From Flavobacteriaceae bacterium UBA3339 (GTDB taxonomy: Bacteria; Bacteroidota; Bacteroidia; Flavobacteriales; Flavobacteriaceae): 64,000 nucleotides of DNA. Under the pieces are notes generated by a model. The model made no database searches. It saw nothing but the letters and a program-made list of their open reading frames with translations, and was not told where the DNA came from. The DNA lies in contig DERN01000003.1 in assembly GCA_002360925.1 (NCBI GenBank), forward strand, positions 7,165 through 71,164. Reading direction: 5' to 3'. Below, piece by piece: positions 52,332 to 62,086 of the stretch (positions within the stretch are counted from its first letter, which is position 1; every line of letters begins with the position of its first letter). Made by a program: the position numbers and the translations under genes.

Positions 52332-53301
52332 ATACTGTTCTATTCATTAAGTTTAATGAAAACTCTCTCAATTCTTCTTTATAATCAATTGCAATTTCTA
52401 AATTATCTAAAATATGCAACGCTTTATTGGTGTATTCTTCAATTAACTTTTCAGAATCCGAAACTACTCCTGTTTCTTCAAAAAGCATTTTAACAGCTTC
52501 TATTTTCTCTTGAGTATTTTCGGTTGTAGCAAACCATTTTTCTAACGCAGCTTTTTGATTAGCATTGGCATTTTCTAACGATTTTAAATACAAAAAGGTT
52601 TTTTTGTTCTCTAAAATATCGCCTCCAACTTGTTTCCCAAAAGTTTCGGCATCTCCAAAAGCATCTAAGAAATCATCTTGTAACTGAAAAGCTATTCCTA
52701 AATAACGTCCGTAATCATAAATTGCTGTACGATTTTCGGCTGAAGTTTTAGCAACAATCGATCCCATTTCAAAAGCAGCTCCGACTAAAACAGCTGTTTT
52801 ATAATCGATCATTTTAATATATTCCTCAATACTTACATCGGTTCGTGTTTCGAAATTAATATCCATTTGCTGACCTTCACAAACTTCTAAAGCTGTTTTA
52901 CTAAACAACTTTGCCAATTCGCGAAATACTTGTGGTTCATAATTTTCGAAATATTGATACGCTAAAATCAACATCGCATCTCCGGAAAGAATTCCTGTAT
53001 TTAAATTCCATTTTTCGTGAACCGTTTTATTTCCTCTTCTCAAAGGCGCATCGTCCATTATATCATCATGAATCAACGAAAAATTATGAAACATTTCGAT
53101 CGCTACAGCAGCGTAAATCGCTTCTTTCGAAGTAGATCCAAAAACTTCGGCTGAAAATAATGTTAAAATAGGACGCAACCTTTTTCCTCCTATTTTTAAT
53201 ATATAATCTATTGGGTCATAAAGTTCTTTTGGCGATTTACTGATTTGAGTTCCATCTATAAACGATGAAACCTCTTCTCTATATCGGTCTAAATGATTCA
53301 T
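52330..53301 (-). CDS. Polyprenyl synthetase
   Basis: This 323-residue enzyme has the first Asp-rich motif DDIMDD (79-84), preceded by FSLIH and followed by LRRG, and the second motif QLQDDFLDAFGD. It condenses isopentenyl diphosphate with allylic diphosphates; chain length (geranylgeranyl or longer, for quinones or undecaprenol precursors) cannot be told. I chose ATG 53301 over 53343 because a TACATTTG -7 box (53321-53328) lies between them. Confidence 0.92.
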   Translation of the reverse strand: MNHLDRYREEVSSFIDGTQISKSPKELYDPIDYILKIGGKRLRPILTLFSAEVFGSTSKEAIYAAVAIEMFHNFSLIHDDIMDDAPLRRGNKTVHEKWNLNTGILSGDAMLILAYQYFENYEPQVFRELAKLFSKTALEVCEGQQMDINFETRTDVSIEEYIKMIDYKTAVLVGAAFEMGSIVAKTSAENRTAIYDYGRYLGIAFQLQDDFLDAFGDAETFGKQVGGDILENKKTFLYLKSLENANANQKAALEKWFATTENTQEKIEAVKMLFEETGVVSDSEKLIEEYTNKALHILDNLEIAIDYKEELREFSLNLMNRTV

Positions 53302-53320
53302 TGAGTTTGAATTTTGCTTG

Positions 53321-53328
53321 CAAATGTA
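53321..53328 (-). promoter_or_regulatory. -7 box (TACATTTG) of the polyprenyl synthetase gene
   Basis: It matches TAnnTTTG 20 bp before ATG 53301 and decides that start. No correctly spaced TTG is visible. Confidence 0.5.
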
Positions 53329-53378
53329 ACGATTATTTTTCATTAATATTTATTTAACAAAAAACTTACGAAACTTTT

Positions 53379-53408
53379 TTGGTGTTTAAAGTTTCCGTTT
53401 TATCTTTG
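53379..53408 (+). promoter_or_regulatory. Promoter of the TetR-RND efflux operon
   Basis: TTG (53379-53381), 19 bp, then TATCTTTG (53401-53408) matches the consensus precisely and lies 19 bp before the TetR ATG. Confidence 0.75.
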
Positions 53409-53427
53409 CTGAAATTTTTTCAATGAA

Positions 53428-54039
53428 ATGAAGGAAGTTATTTTAAAGAAATCGTTAGAATTATTTACAAATAATGGTTTTAAATCAGTAACGATGGATG
53501 ATATTGCGGCAGAATTAGGAATTTCTAAAAAAACTATTTACCAGCATTTTTCATCTAAGAACGAACTGATTGGATCTACCGTTGATTTTGTGTACGATTC
53601 GGCGATGGATCAATTAAAGAATATTGTTGGCAAAAGCGAATCACCAATTCATGAACATTTTGAAATGAAAAGCTGTGTTGCCGATATGTTTGGTCAAAAA
53701 ATTAATGCAGCAACTGTTTATCAATTCAACAAATACTATCCAAAATTGGCTGAACGCCTTCGTAAAAGAAGATATCAAGATTTTGAATTTACCATTATCC
53801 GAAATTTGCGAGAAGGTGTTAACAAAGGATATTATAGAAAAGAAATGGATATTGATTTTATAGGAAAAGTATTTTTTCTTAGTTCTTCGGCTTTTTTCCA
53901 TGACGAAGCTTTTATGGATTTACAAAACACACAATCGATCGATGATTTAGACGCGAAATTTACAGAATATCATCTTCGCGGAATTGTAACTCCGAAAGGA
54001 TTAGAAATACTTGAACAACTTTTAAAAACCCACAAATAG
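53428..54039 (+). CDS. TetR-family repressor of the efflux operon
   Basis: This 203-residue protein has an N-terminal TetR HTH (about 5-48; VTMDDIAAELGISKKTIYQHFSSK) and a helical ligand-binding domain. It lies 2 bp before a TolC-type gene, and the whole efflux operon is read from the promoter ahead of it, so autorepression is likely. The ligand is unknown. Confidence 0.9.
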   Translation: MKEVILKKSLELFTNNGFKSVTMDDIAAELGISKKTIYQHFSSKNELIGSTVDFVYDSAMDQLKNIVGKSESPIHEHFEMKSCVADMFGQKINAATVYQFNKYYPKLAERLRKRRYQDFEFTIIRNLREGVNKGYYRKEMDIDFIGKVFFLSSSAFFHDEAFMDLQNTQSIDDLDAKFTEYHLRGIVTPKGLEILEQLLKTHK

Positions 54040-54041
54040 AT

Positions 54042-55361
54042 ATGAAATATCGCTTATTAATGGCATTTGCGCTCTTAGGATTTATAGCACAGGCCCAACA
54101 AAAACTAACGCTTTCCGAAGCTGTTAACTACGCTTTAGAAAATAAAGCCGAAGCAGTTAAAGCTCGTTTAAACGTTAAAAACAGTGAGTATCAAATACAG
54201 GAAGTTCGTGCAAATGCACTTCCGCAGATTAGCGCAAGTGGAAGCTTAACTTATAATGCTATTTTACAAGAAACCGCTATGGATTTTATGGGAGAAAGCA
54301 TGGTAATTAAAATGGGAAAGCCTTGGCAATCTACAGCAGCAGTTTCTTTAAATCAACAATTATTTAATCAGGCTGTTTTTACAGGATTAAAGGCTGCTAA
54401 AACAACGCGCGAGTTCTATAAAATCAATGAACAATTGACAGAAGAACAAGTTATAGAAAAAGTTGCAAGCAGTTATTACGAGGTTTACAAAACCAAATCT
54501 CAAATCAAAACGATTGATCAAACGGTAGAAAACACAACGCGCGTTCGTGATGTTATTCAAAGTTTATACGATAACGGTTTGGCTAAAAAAATTGATTTAG
54601 ATCGTACAAATGTTACCTTAAACAATATTAAAAGTAGCCGTCAGCAATTAATTAACGCGTTAGAATTACAAGAAAATGCTTTAAAATATTTAATCGGTAT
54701 GGATATTAACAATCCGATTACATTACCTGATGATACTTTCGAAATTACGCAACATGCTTTAGTTGACGAAACAACTAATATTGAAAACAGAACCGAAATT
54801 CAATTGTTAGAAAAACAAAGCGAATTATTAGTATTGAACAAAAAAGCAACCGAAGCACAAGGATATCCAAGTTTAAGCTTAAATGCTAATTATGGTTATT
54901 TAGGAATTGGCGATAAATTCCCTTGGTTTCAATCATATCCGGGAGCTTATTGGTCAGATTACTCTTCGATTGGTTTAAATCTTTCTATTCCTATTTTCAA
55001 CGGAGGATCGATCCGAGCAAAAACAAAACAAGCTCAAATCGAAATCGATAAATTAGAAGTAGATAAAAGAGATACTCGTTTAGCATTAGATTTAGATTTG
55101 CGCAATGCAATAACCCAATTGAACAACTCTTTAATTACGTTGAATACGCAGAAAGAAAACGTGAATTTGGCTAAAGAAGTTTTAAGTAATGTTGAAAACA
55201 ATTACAAATTCGGATTAGCTTCACTAACCGATTTATTAGATGCCGAGACATCGTTTGCCGATTCGCAAAACAGTTACACAAATGCTTTATTAGATTACAA
55301 AATAGCTGAAGTAAAATTAATTAAAGCAAAAGGAGAATTAAAATCATTAACACAAGAATAG
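54042..55361 (+). CDS. TolC-family outer-membrane efflux protein
   Basis: This 439-residue protein has a signal peptide (LLGFIAQAQ) and two TolC-type repeats of long helices and beta strands (LTLSEAVNYALENKAEAV, then the LSLNANYGYLG and LDLRNAITQLN segments). It forms the outer-membrane duct for the adaptor and RND pump that follow. Confidence 0.92.
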   Translation: MKYRLLMAFALLGFIAQAQQKLTLSEAVNYALENKAEAVKARLNVKNSEYQIQEVRANALPQISASGSLTYNAILQETAMDFMGESMVIKMGKPWQSTAAVSLNQQLFNQAVFTGLKAAKTTREFYKINEQLTEEQVIEKVASSYYEVYKTKSQIKTIDQTVENTTRVRDVIQSLYDNGLAKKIDLDRTNVTLNNIKSSRQQLINALELQENALKYLIGMDINNPITLPDDTFEITQHALVDETTNIENRTEIQLLEKQSELLVLNKKATEAQGYPSLSLNANYGYLGIGDKFPWFQSYPGAYWSDYSSIGLNLSIPIFNGGSIRAKTKQAQIEIDKLEVDKRDTRLALDLDLRNAITQLNNSLITLNTQKENVNLAKEVLSNVENNYKFGLASLTDLLDAETSFADSQNSYTNALLDYKIAEVKLIKAKGELKSLTQE

Positions 55362-55386
55362 AACTAAAATACACCCATAGTAGAAT

Positions 55387-56445
55387 ATGAAAAAGGTAAT
55401 TATAACAGGAATCGTGATTATTGCGGCATTAGTCGGAATTAAATATGTTTTAGACAAAAACAAAGCTACAAACGAAGCGCATACAGAAGTAGTAGCGCAA
55501 AAAAACAGCGCCGTTGCCGTACGTGTAGCTACAGCCGATTTTAGAGAAGTAAACGGACAATATATTGCAAACGGAACTTTTATTCCAAAACAAGAAGTTA
55601 AAGTATCTGCCGAAACTCCGGGATTGGTTACACGCGTTTTAGTTCAAGAAGGATCTCGTGTTGCAGCTGGTCAAACATTGGCAATCATTAAAGCCGACCA
55701 GCAAAATGTAAACGTATCAAACGCTCAAGCGGTTTACAATAATGCAAAATCAGAAGTAGCTCGTTTTGAAAGTGCTTATGCAACTGGCGGAGTTACAAAA
55801 CAACAATTAGATCAAGTAAAACTTCAATTAGAAAATGCTAAAAACAACTTGCGCAGTGCTCAAATTTCGGCTGGCGATGTTAACGTAAAAGCATCTTTCT
55901 CTGGAATTATAAACAAAAAGAATATCGAACCAGGATCTTATGTAAATCCGGGAATGGAATTATTCGAAGTTGTAAACGTTTCTACATTGAAGTTAAAAGT
56001 AAATGTTGATGAGAAAAACGTTGGAGCTTTAAGAATTGGACAATCAATAAAAGTATTGTCGCCTGTTTTAAGCGATAAAGAATTTACAGGAAGAATTTCG
56101 TTCATTGCTCCAAAAGCTGACGAAAGTTTAAACTTCCCGGTTGAATTAGAAATTCAAAATAACACATCAAACGATATTAAAGCCGGAATGTACGGAAATG
56201 CTTATTTTGGTAACAGTCAATTAACAAATGTATTAGTTGTTCCACGTACTGCTTTTGTTGGAAGTGTAAGTTCTAATCAAATCTTTGTTGCCAAAGGTGG
56301 TAAAGCTATATTAACAAAAGTAGTTTCAGGAAGAACATTCGGAGATTACATCGAAGTGATTTCAGGTATTGAAAAAGGTACGCAAGTTATCACTTCAGGA
56401 CAAATAAACTTAGCTAACGAAACAGCTATTGAAATTATTAAATAA
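55387..56445 (+). CDS. RND efflux periplasmic adaptor
   Basis: This 352-residue membrane-fusion protein has an N-terminal anchor (about 3-22), a lipoyl/hairpin region (KVSAETPGLVTRVLVQEGSRV and ASFSGIINKKNIEPG) around a coiled coil, and a C-terminal beta domain. It bridges the RND pump and TolC-type protein encoded on either side. Confidence 0.93.
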   Translation: MKKVIITGIVIIAALVGIKYVLDKNKATNEAHTEVVAQKNSAVAVRVATADFREVNGQYIANGTFIPKQEVKVSAETPGLVTRVLVQEGSRVAAGQTLAIIKADQQNVNVSNAQAVYNNAKSEVARFESAYATGGVTKQQLDQVKLQLENAKNNLRSAQISAGDVNVKASFSGIINKKNIEPGSYVNPGMELFEVVNVSTLKLKVNVDEKNVGALRIGQSIKVLSPVLSDKEFTGRISFIAPKADESLNFPVELEIQNNTSNDIKAGMYGNAYFGNSQLTNVLVVPRTAFVGSVSSNQIFVAKGGKAILTKVVSGRTFGDYIEVISGIEKGTQVITSGQINLANETAIEIIK

Positions 56446-56461
56446 ATAAGCCTCATCATCA

Positions 56462-59400
56462 ATGAAAATATCTGAAATATCAATAAAAAGACCCAGTGTC
56501 ATTATAGTGATTTTCTCACTATTGCTACTTGGGGGAATTGGATCTTACCTTAGTTTGGGATACGAACTAGTTCCTAAATTCGATGTAAACGTAATTACGG
56601 TTCAAACGGTTTATCCGGGTGCCGCACCAACCGAAGTAGAAACATCCGTTACCAAAGTAATTGAAGACGCCGTTTCATCGCTCGAAAATGTTAAGAAAAT
56701 CGAATCGAAATCAATGGAAAGTGTTTCGGTTGTAATGATTACTTTAAACACAGGAGCCGATGTAAACTTTTTGCTTACCGATGCGCAACGGAAAATTAAT
56801 GCCGTCATAAACGATTTGCCCGACGATGCTGAAACACCGGCATTAAGTAAATTCTCGTTAGACGATGTGCCCATTATGAACCTTTCGGTAACATCAAACC
56901 TTACCGAAAAAGAATTATACGATTTATTAGATCAAAAAATTCAGCCTGTTTTTGCACGTATTACCGGTGTCGCTAAAGTTGACATGGTGGGTGGTGAAGA
57001 ACGTGAAATTCAAGTAAGTGTTAATCCCGAAAAACTAGCAGGTTACGGATTAACAATCAGTCAGATTCAACAAATTCTGGCTTCATCGAACATGGATTTC
57101 CCTACAGGAAATATCAAAACTCAAAGTACACAAACAACCATTCGCCTTTCGGGTAAATTCACTTCGTTAGAGCAAATGCGTAATTTACCTATTACAACTC
57201 CAACCGGAACTCAGATTCGTTTAAGCGACATTGCCGATGTTCAAGATGGAATTAAGGAAATTGAAAAAATTTCTCGTATCGATCAAAAGAACACCATTTT
57301 AATGCAGGTGTACAAACAATCTGATGCGAATGCGGTGGCAGTTTCTGATTTAGTTAAGAAAACAATCGAAACAATTCAAACAGATTATAAAGAGCAAAAT
57401 GTACAGCTTTCTATTGCTTCCGATTCTACAGATTATACTATTAGTGCTGCAGATCACGTAATGGTCGATTTAGCACTTGCTGTAGTACTTGTGGTATTGA
57501 TTATGTTATTTTTCTTACACAGTTTACGCGACGCGGGTATTGCCAGTTTAGCTATTCCATTATCGTTAATTGGTACTTTTATTGCCTTAAATCTATTTGG
57601 TTACACGCTTAACTTAATGTCGTTATTAGGTTTATCATTAGTTGTAGGTATTGTTGTGGATGACGCCATTGTGGTTATCGAAAACATTCACCGCCATATG
57701 GAAATGGGTAAAAATAAAGTTCGCGCTGCTTATGATGGTGCTAAAGAAATTGGATTTACCGTAACGGCAATTACCTTAGTTATTGTGGTAGTATTCTTAC
57801 CAATTGCAATGTCTCAAGGTTTAGTTTCTGATATTTTACGTCAGTTCTGTGTTACTGTTGTAGTTGCAACGTTCTTATCTTTATTTGTTTCATTTACATT
57901 AGTACCTTGGCTTTATTCTCGTTTCGGAAAAATTTCGCACATTAGTAAACACTCATTCTTCGGTCGAATTTTATTTGGATTCGAAGCAGGTTTATCAAAA
58001 TTAACCGGAGCTATTTCAGGAATTCTAGTATGGGCATTAGGTAGTAGAAGAAATAAAATTATTACATTATTAATTACATTAATTCTGTTCTTAGCTTCAA
58101 CTGTAGGTTTAGTTGGTGGAGGTTTTATTGGTGGAGATTTCTTCCCAGGAAGTGATAAAGAAGAGTTTTATCTTCAAATGGAATTAAATAAAGACGCTTC
58201 GATTGAACAGACGAATTTATTGACTCAAAAAGCGGAAGCTTATCTATCTCAGAAACCTGAAATAGAAAAGATGATCACAACTGTAGGTCAAGCTTCTGAC
58301 GGAATGATGACTACAAACGGAACAAAATATAAGTCTGAAATCCAGATCTTTTTAACCGATGGGCATAGAAAAATTGAGCCAACTAAAGTATATGCAGCAA
58401 AATTAAAACGAGAAATGGAAAACGTTTTAGTTGGAGCTAAAATAAAAACAATCCAAGTGGGAATTATGGGGGCAGAACAAGCACCATTAATGCTTACTGT
58501 TATTGCTTCATCACAAGAAGACGCTTTGGAATACGCACGTAAAGCAGGCGATTTATTAGCAAAAATACCTGGAGCAAGTGAGATTAAGTTAACATCGGAA
58601 GATGGAAACCCGGAAGTAGTTGTTCAGTTAGATCGCGATAAAATGAATGCTTTAGGCTTAAATGTTGCAACAGTTGGTATGACTATGCAAACTGCTTTTG
58701 CCGGAAACACTGATACAAAATACCGCGCCGGAGATACTGAGTACGATATCAATATTCGTTTTGACGAAATTGGTCGTGGTACAATTGACGATGTTAAGAA
58801 TTTAAAATTCATTAATCAACAAGGTCAAACAATAACACTAGAACAATTTGCCGATATTACATATGGTTCTGGCCCTACTTTATTAGAGCGTCGCGATAAA
58901 TCACCATCTGTTTCTGTTCAAGCACAAGTTGTAGGTAAAGCAGCAGGAACATTAGCAGAAGAATGGGAAGCCGAATTTTCTAAATTAGAATTAAAACCAG
59001 GAGTTTCATTCAAATGGGGCGGTAACAAAGAAAATCAGGATGAAGGTTTTGGTACCTTAGGAATTGCTTTATTAGCATCAATTATTTTAGTTTATGCAGT
59101 AATGGTTATTTTATATGATAGTTTCTCTAAACCGTTCATTATCTTATTTTCGATTCCGTTATCATTCATCGGAGCATTGCTTCTACTTGCTTTAACCAAC
59201 GAAACATTAAACATTTTCACGATTCTGGGAATCATCATGTTGATTGGTTTAGTTGCGAAGAATGCGATTATGTTAGTCGATTTTGCTAATCATAAGATTG
59301 AAGCCGGCTACAGCACTTACGACGCTTTGATAGCTGCAAACCATGCGCGTTTCCGTCCAATTATGATGACAACGATTGCAATGGTTATTGCAATGGTTCC

Positions 59401-59641
59401 TATCGCATTTGCACAAGGAGATGGATCTGATATGAATCGTGGATTGGCTATTGTAATTATGGGTGGTTTATTATCATCGCTATTCCTAACCTTAATTATC
59501 GTTCCTGTTGTTTACTCTATTTTTGATAGTTTAGGACGTAGATTTGGAAAAGGAAAAGAAACAAATTACGGTGAGTTAATCACAGCTGATTACGAAGAAA
59601 ATGAAAACTTTGTTGACGAATACGGAGACAAAAAAATATAA
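56462..59641 (+). CDS. RND-family multidrug efflux pump (AcrB/HAE type)
   Basis: This 1059-residue pump has 12 membrane helices and two large periplasmic loops. Helix 4 carries the proton-relay pair in VGIVVDDAIVVIEN (about 397-410), and helix 10 carries the lysine in GLVAKNAIMLVDF. This pattern fits drug-type (HAE) rather than metal-type RND pumps. It is the last gene of the TetR-TolC-adaptor-pump operon, which ends at a strong terminator. Confidence 0.94.
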   Translation: MKISEISIKRPSVIIVIFSLLLLGGIGSYLSLGYELVPKFDVNVITVQTVYPGAAPTEVETSVTKVIEDAVSSLENVKKIESKSMESVSVVMITLNTGADVNFLLTDAQRKINAVINDLPDDAETPALSKFSLDDVPIMNLSVTSNLTEKELYDLLDQKIQPVFARITGVAKVDMVGGEEREIQVSVNPEKLAGYGLTISQIQQILASSNMDFPTGNIKTQSTQTTIRLSGKFTSLEQMRNLPITTPTGTQIRLSDIADVQDGIKEIEKISRIDQKNTILMQVYKQSDANAVAVSDLVKKTIETIQTDYKEQNVQLSIASDSTDYTISAADHVMVDLALAVVLVVLIMLFFLHSLRDAGIASLAIPLSLIGTFIALNLFGYTLNLMSLLGLSLVVGIVVDDAIVVIENIHRHMEMGKNKVRAAYDGAKEIGFTVTAITLVIVVVFLPIAMSQGLVSDILRQFCVTVVVATFLSLFVSFTLVPWLYSRFGKISHISKHSFFGRILFGFEAGLSKLTGAISGILVWALGSRRNKIITLLITLILFLASTVGLVGGGFIGGDFFPGSDKEEFYLQMELNKDASIEQTNLLTQKAEAYLSQKPEIEKMITTVGQASDGMMTTNGTKYKSEIQIFLTDGHRKIEPTKVYAAKLKREMENVLVGAKIKTIQVGIMGAEQAPLMLTVIASSQEDALEYARKAGDLLAKIPGASEIKLTSEDGNPEVVVQLDRDKMNALGLNVATVGMTMQTAFAGNTDTKYRAGDTEYDINIRFDEIGRGTIDDVKNLKFINQQGQTITLEQFADITYGSGPTLLERRDKSPSVSVQAQVVGKAAGTLAEEWEAEFSKLELKPGVSFKWGGNKENQDEGFGTLGIALLASIILVYAVMVILYDSFSKPFIILFSIPLSFIGALLLLALTNETLNIFTILGIIMLIGLVAKNAIMLVDFANHKIEAGYSTYDALIAANHARFRPIMMTTIAMVIAMVPIAFAQGDGSDMNRGLAIVIMGGLLSSLFLTLIIVPVVYSIFDSLGRRFGKGKETNYGELITADYEENENFVDEYGDKKI

Positions 59642-59658
59642 TATTTTTGCAAAACTTA

Positions 59659-59687
59659 AAAACGACCCGAAGGTCGTTTTTTTGTTA
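59659..59687 (+). terminator. Terminator of the efflux operon
   Basis: Arms AAAACGACC/GGTCGTTTT with a CGAA-type loop and a T-run follow the pump gene stop. Confidence 0.85.
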
Positions 59688-59763
59688 TTTATCATTTCAT
59701 TAACAAGACTTTAAGACCTAATAATTTATTTTTATATTCTATTAATCTTAAAATCTAACTGCT

Positions 59764-59970
59764 ATGAACAAATTAGAATTAGAAGGAAAATGGAATCAAA
59801 TTAAAGGCGCCGTAAAACAGAAATACGGAGAATGGTTTGATAATGACGAAGTATTTGCCGACGGAAAACTAGACGAATACGTTGGTAAAATTCAAGAAAA
59901 AACAGGAAGAACCAAGGAAGACATTGAACAAGAAATTAAAGATTGGCGAGAAGACGACAATCATCTTTAG
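59764..59970 (+). CDS. CsbD-family stress protein
   Basis: This 68-residue hydrophilic protein shows the CsbD repeat pattern (LEGKWNQIKGAVKQKYGEW and KLDEYVGKIQEKTGRTKED). CsbD proteins are small stress-induced proteins of unknown mechanism. It is monocistronic, with a terminator 13 bp after the stop. Confidence 0.9.
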   Translation: MNKLELEGKWNQIKGAVKQKYGEWFDNDEVFADGKLDEYVGKIQEKTGRTKEDIEQEIKDWREDDNHL

Positions 59971-59982
59971 TATTAAAAACAA

Positions 59983-60008
59983 AAAACCAGCTTTTCAGCT
60001 GGTTTTTC
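59983..60008. terminator. Bidirectional terminator between csbD-like gene and pruA
   Basis: Arms AAAAACCAGC/GCTGGTTTTT with loop TTTTCA-type bases lie between the two convergent genes. Confidence 0.85.
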
Positions 60009-60019
60009 CTTATCATTAA

Positions 60020-61645
60020 TTATCCTAAAAACGGATATCTATAATCTGTATCTGGCACAAAGGTTTCCTTAATTGTTCTCGGAGAAACCCAACGTAACAA
60101 GTTAATCATAGAACCTGCCTTGTCGTTTGTTCCCGAACCTCTTGCTCCACCAAATGGTTGTTGTCCAACAACAGCTCCTGTTGGTTTATCGTTAATATAG
60201 AAGTTTCCTGCAGCATTTTCTAATGCTTTAGTTGCTGTTTCGATTGCATAACGACATCCAGAGAAAATAGCTCCGGTTAAAGCATATTCAGAAGTTTGAT
60301 CAACTAATTGTAAGCTTTCTTCCCATTTAGTATCTTCGTAAACATATACTGTTAAAACCGGTCCGAATAATTCGCGCTCCATTGTATCGTATTTCGGATT
60401 CGTTGTTAAAATAACAGTCGGTTCAATAAACCATCCTTTAGATTTATCATATCCTCCACCCACAACAACTTCTGCTTCGTTTGATGCTTTCGCATCGTCG
60501 ATTGCTTTTGCTAATTTATCGAAAGACGATTCTGTAATTACAGCCGACATAAAATTGCTCATATCTTCCGGAGAACCTAATTTGAATGTTTTTAAGTCTT
60601 CGATTACATAGTTTTTAACTTCTTCCCATAATGAAGCCGGAATGTAAGCGCGCGATGCAGCCGAACATTTTTGTCCCTGATATTCAAAAGCTCCACGAGA
60701 TAAAGCGGTTGCAACTTCTTTCGCGTTTGAAGAAGGATGCGCCCAAACGAAATCTTTTCCTCCTGTTTCACCAACGATACGAGGATATGTTTTGTATTTG
60801 TGAATGTTTTGACCAATTGTTTTCCAGAAATCGTTAAAAACGCCTGTTGAACCTGTAAAGTGAATTCCAGCAAAATCGGCAGAATCTAAAATAGTATTGG
60901 TAATCATTGCTGAATCTCCATAAACTACATTGATTACTCCGTCTGGTAATCCTGCTTTTTTGAATACTTCTACAATTACATTTGCAGAATATATTTGAGT
61001 TGCAGCCGGTTTCCAAACCACAACATTCCCCATCATTGCCACACAAGAAGGTAAATTTCCTGAAATTGCAGTAAAATTAAAAGGAGTTATCGCATACACA
61101 AAACCTTCTAGCGGACGTTGCTCTACTCTATTCCAAATTCCTTTTGAAGAAATAGGTTGTTGTTTATAGATTTCGGTCATGTATTGCACATTGAAACGTA
61201 AGAAATCAATGAACTCACAAGCCGAATCAATCTCTGCCTGATGAACTGTTTTTCCTTGAGCAATCATGGTAGCTGCATTAATTTTAGCGCGGTAAGGACC
61301 TGCAAGTAATTCAGCTGCTTTTAAAAAGATCGATGCTCTGTGTTCCCAAGACATTTGCGACCATTTTTTACGAGCTTCCATTGCTGTTTCGATTGCTTTT
61401 TTCACTAAAGCTTGATCAGCAGTATGATAAACTCCTAAATGATGTTGATGATCGAACGGAGGAAATAAATTTTTAGTATTTCCTGTTCTAATTTCTTCTT
61501 TTCCAATATATAAAGGAATATCAACAGTAGAACTGTACAATTCTTTAAAAGCTTTTGATACTTCTTCGCGCTCAGGTGTACCTGGTGCGTAAGTTTTTAC
61601 GGGCTCGTTAACAGCCACCGGAACATTAAAAAATCCTGTAGACAT
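60020..61645 (-). CDS. pruA: L-glutamate gamma-semialdehyde dehydrogenase
   Basis: This 541-residue aldehyde dehydrogenase has the catalytic cysteine in YQGQKCSAASR (about 326-336) and general-base glutamate in VGETGGKDF (about 289-297). It oxidises glutamate semialdehyde (from proline) to glutamate with NAD. The single-domain type without proline dehydrogenase is usual in Bacteroidota. It lies 18 bp after apaG on the same strand. Confidence 0.93.
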   Translation of the reverse strand: MSTGFFNVPVAVNEPVKTYAPGTPEREEVSKAFKELYSSTVDIPLYIGKEEIRTGNTKNLFPPFDHQHHLGVYHTADQALVKKAIETAMEARKKWSQMSWEHRASIFLKAAELLAGPYRAKINAATMIAQGKTVHQAEIDSACEFIDFLRFNVQYMTEIYKQQPISSKGIWNRVEQRPLEGFVYAITPFNFTAISGNLPSCVAMMGNVVVWKPAATQIYSANVIVEVFKKAGLPDGVINVVYGDSAMITNTILDSADFAGIHFTGSTGVFNDFWKTIGQNIHKYKTYPRIVGETGGKDFVWAHPSSNAKEVATALSRGAFEYQGQKCSAASRAYIPASLWEEVKNYVIEDLKTFKLGSPEDMSNFMSAVITESSFDKLAKAIDDAKASNEAEVVVGGGYDKSKGWFIEPTVILTTNPKYDTMERELFGPVLTVYVYEDTKWEESLQLVDQTSEYALTGAIFSGCRYAIETATKALENAAGNFYINDKPTGAVVGQQPFGGARGSGTNDKAGSMINLLRWVSPRTIKETFVPDTDYRYPFLG

Positions 61646-61663
61646 AAGATTGAGTTATATTTA

Positions 61664-62050
61664 TTAATTGTATATATGCACGACGTTTAAAAGAAACAAT
61701 GGTATTTTAACATGAAATATATGAGAATTCGATTTGTTGATCATCGTAAAATAACCTTGCATACTCCCGGTATCTCCTTTTATAAAAGTTCCGGACATAT
61801 ACATATGCGATTCGTTAGGATTTAAAACAGGCTGTTCGCCTACAACACCTTCTCCTTCAACAACAATATCGTTATTAAGCGCATCTTTTATCAACCAATA
61901 ACGGCGCAATAATTGCACCGTATCGTTTCCTTGATTCTCGATCGTTATTTCGTAATTAAAAAAATTCACCAATTCACCAAAATGCTTTTGAGCACCCAAA
62001 CTGTTCGTTTTTACAACTACTTTTATGCCTTTGGTAATTTGTGAAACCAT
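61664..62050 (-). CDS. apaG: ApaG-domain protein
   Basis: This 128-residue beta-sandwich protein has the ApaG pattern (YEITIENQGNDTVQLLRRYW, then EGVVGEQPVLNPNESHMYMSG). ApaG proteins are tied to metal and diadenosine-tetraphosphate phenotypes, but the biochemical role is unsettled. It is probably co-transcribed with pruA. Confidence 0.92.
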   Translation of the reverse strand: MVSQITKGIKVVVKTNSLGAQKHFGELVNFFNYEITIENQGNDTVQLLRRYWLIKDALNNDIVVEGEGVVGEQPVLNPNESHMYMSGTFIKGDTGSMQGYFTMINKSNSHIFHVKIPLFLLNVVHIYN

Positions 62051-62086
62051 TTTCTTTTTAATTTATTCAAAATTACGAATATTTTT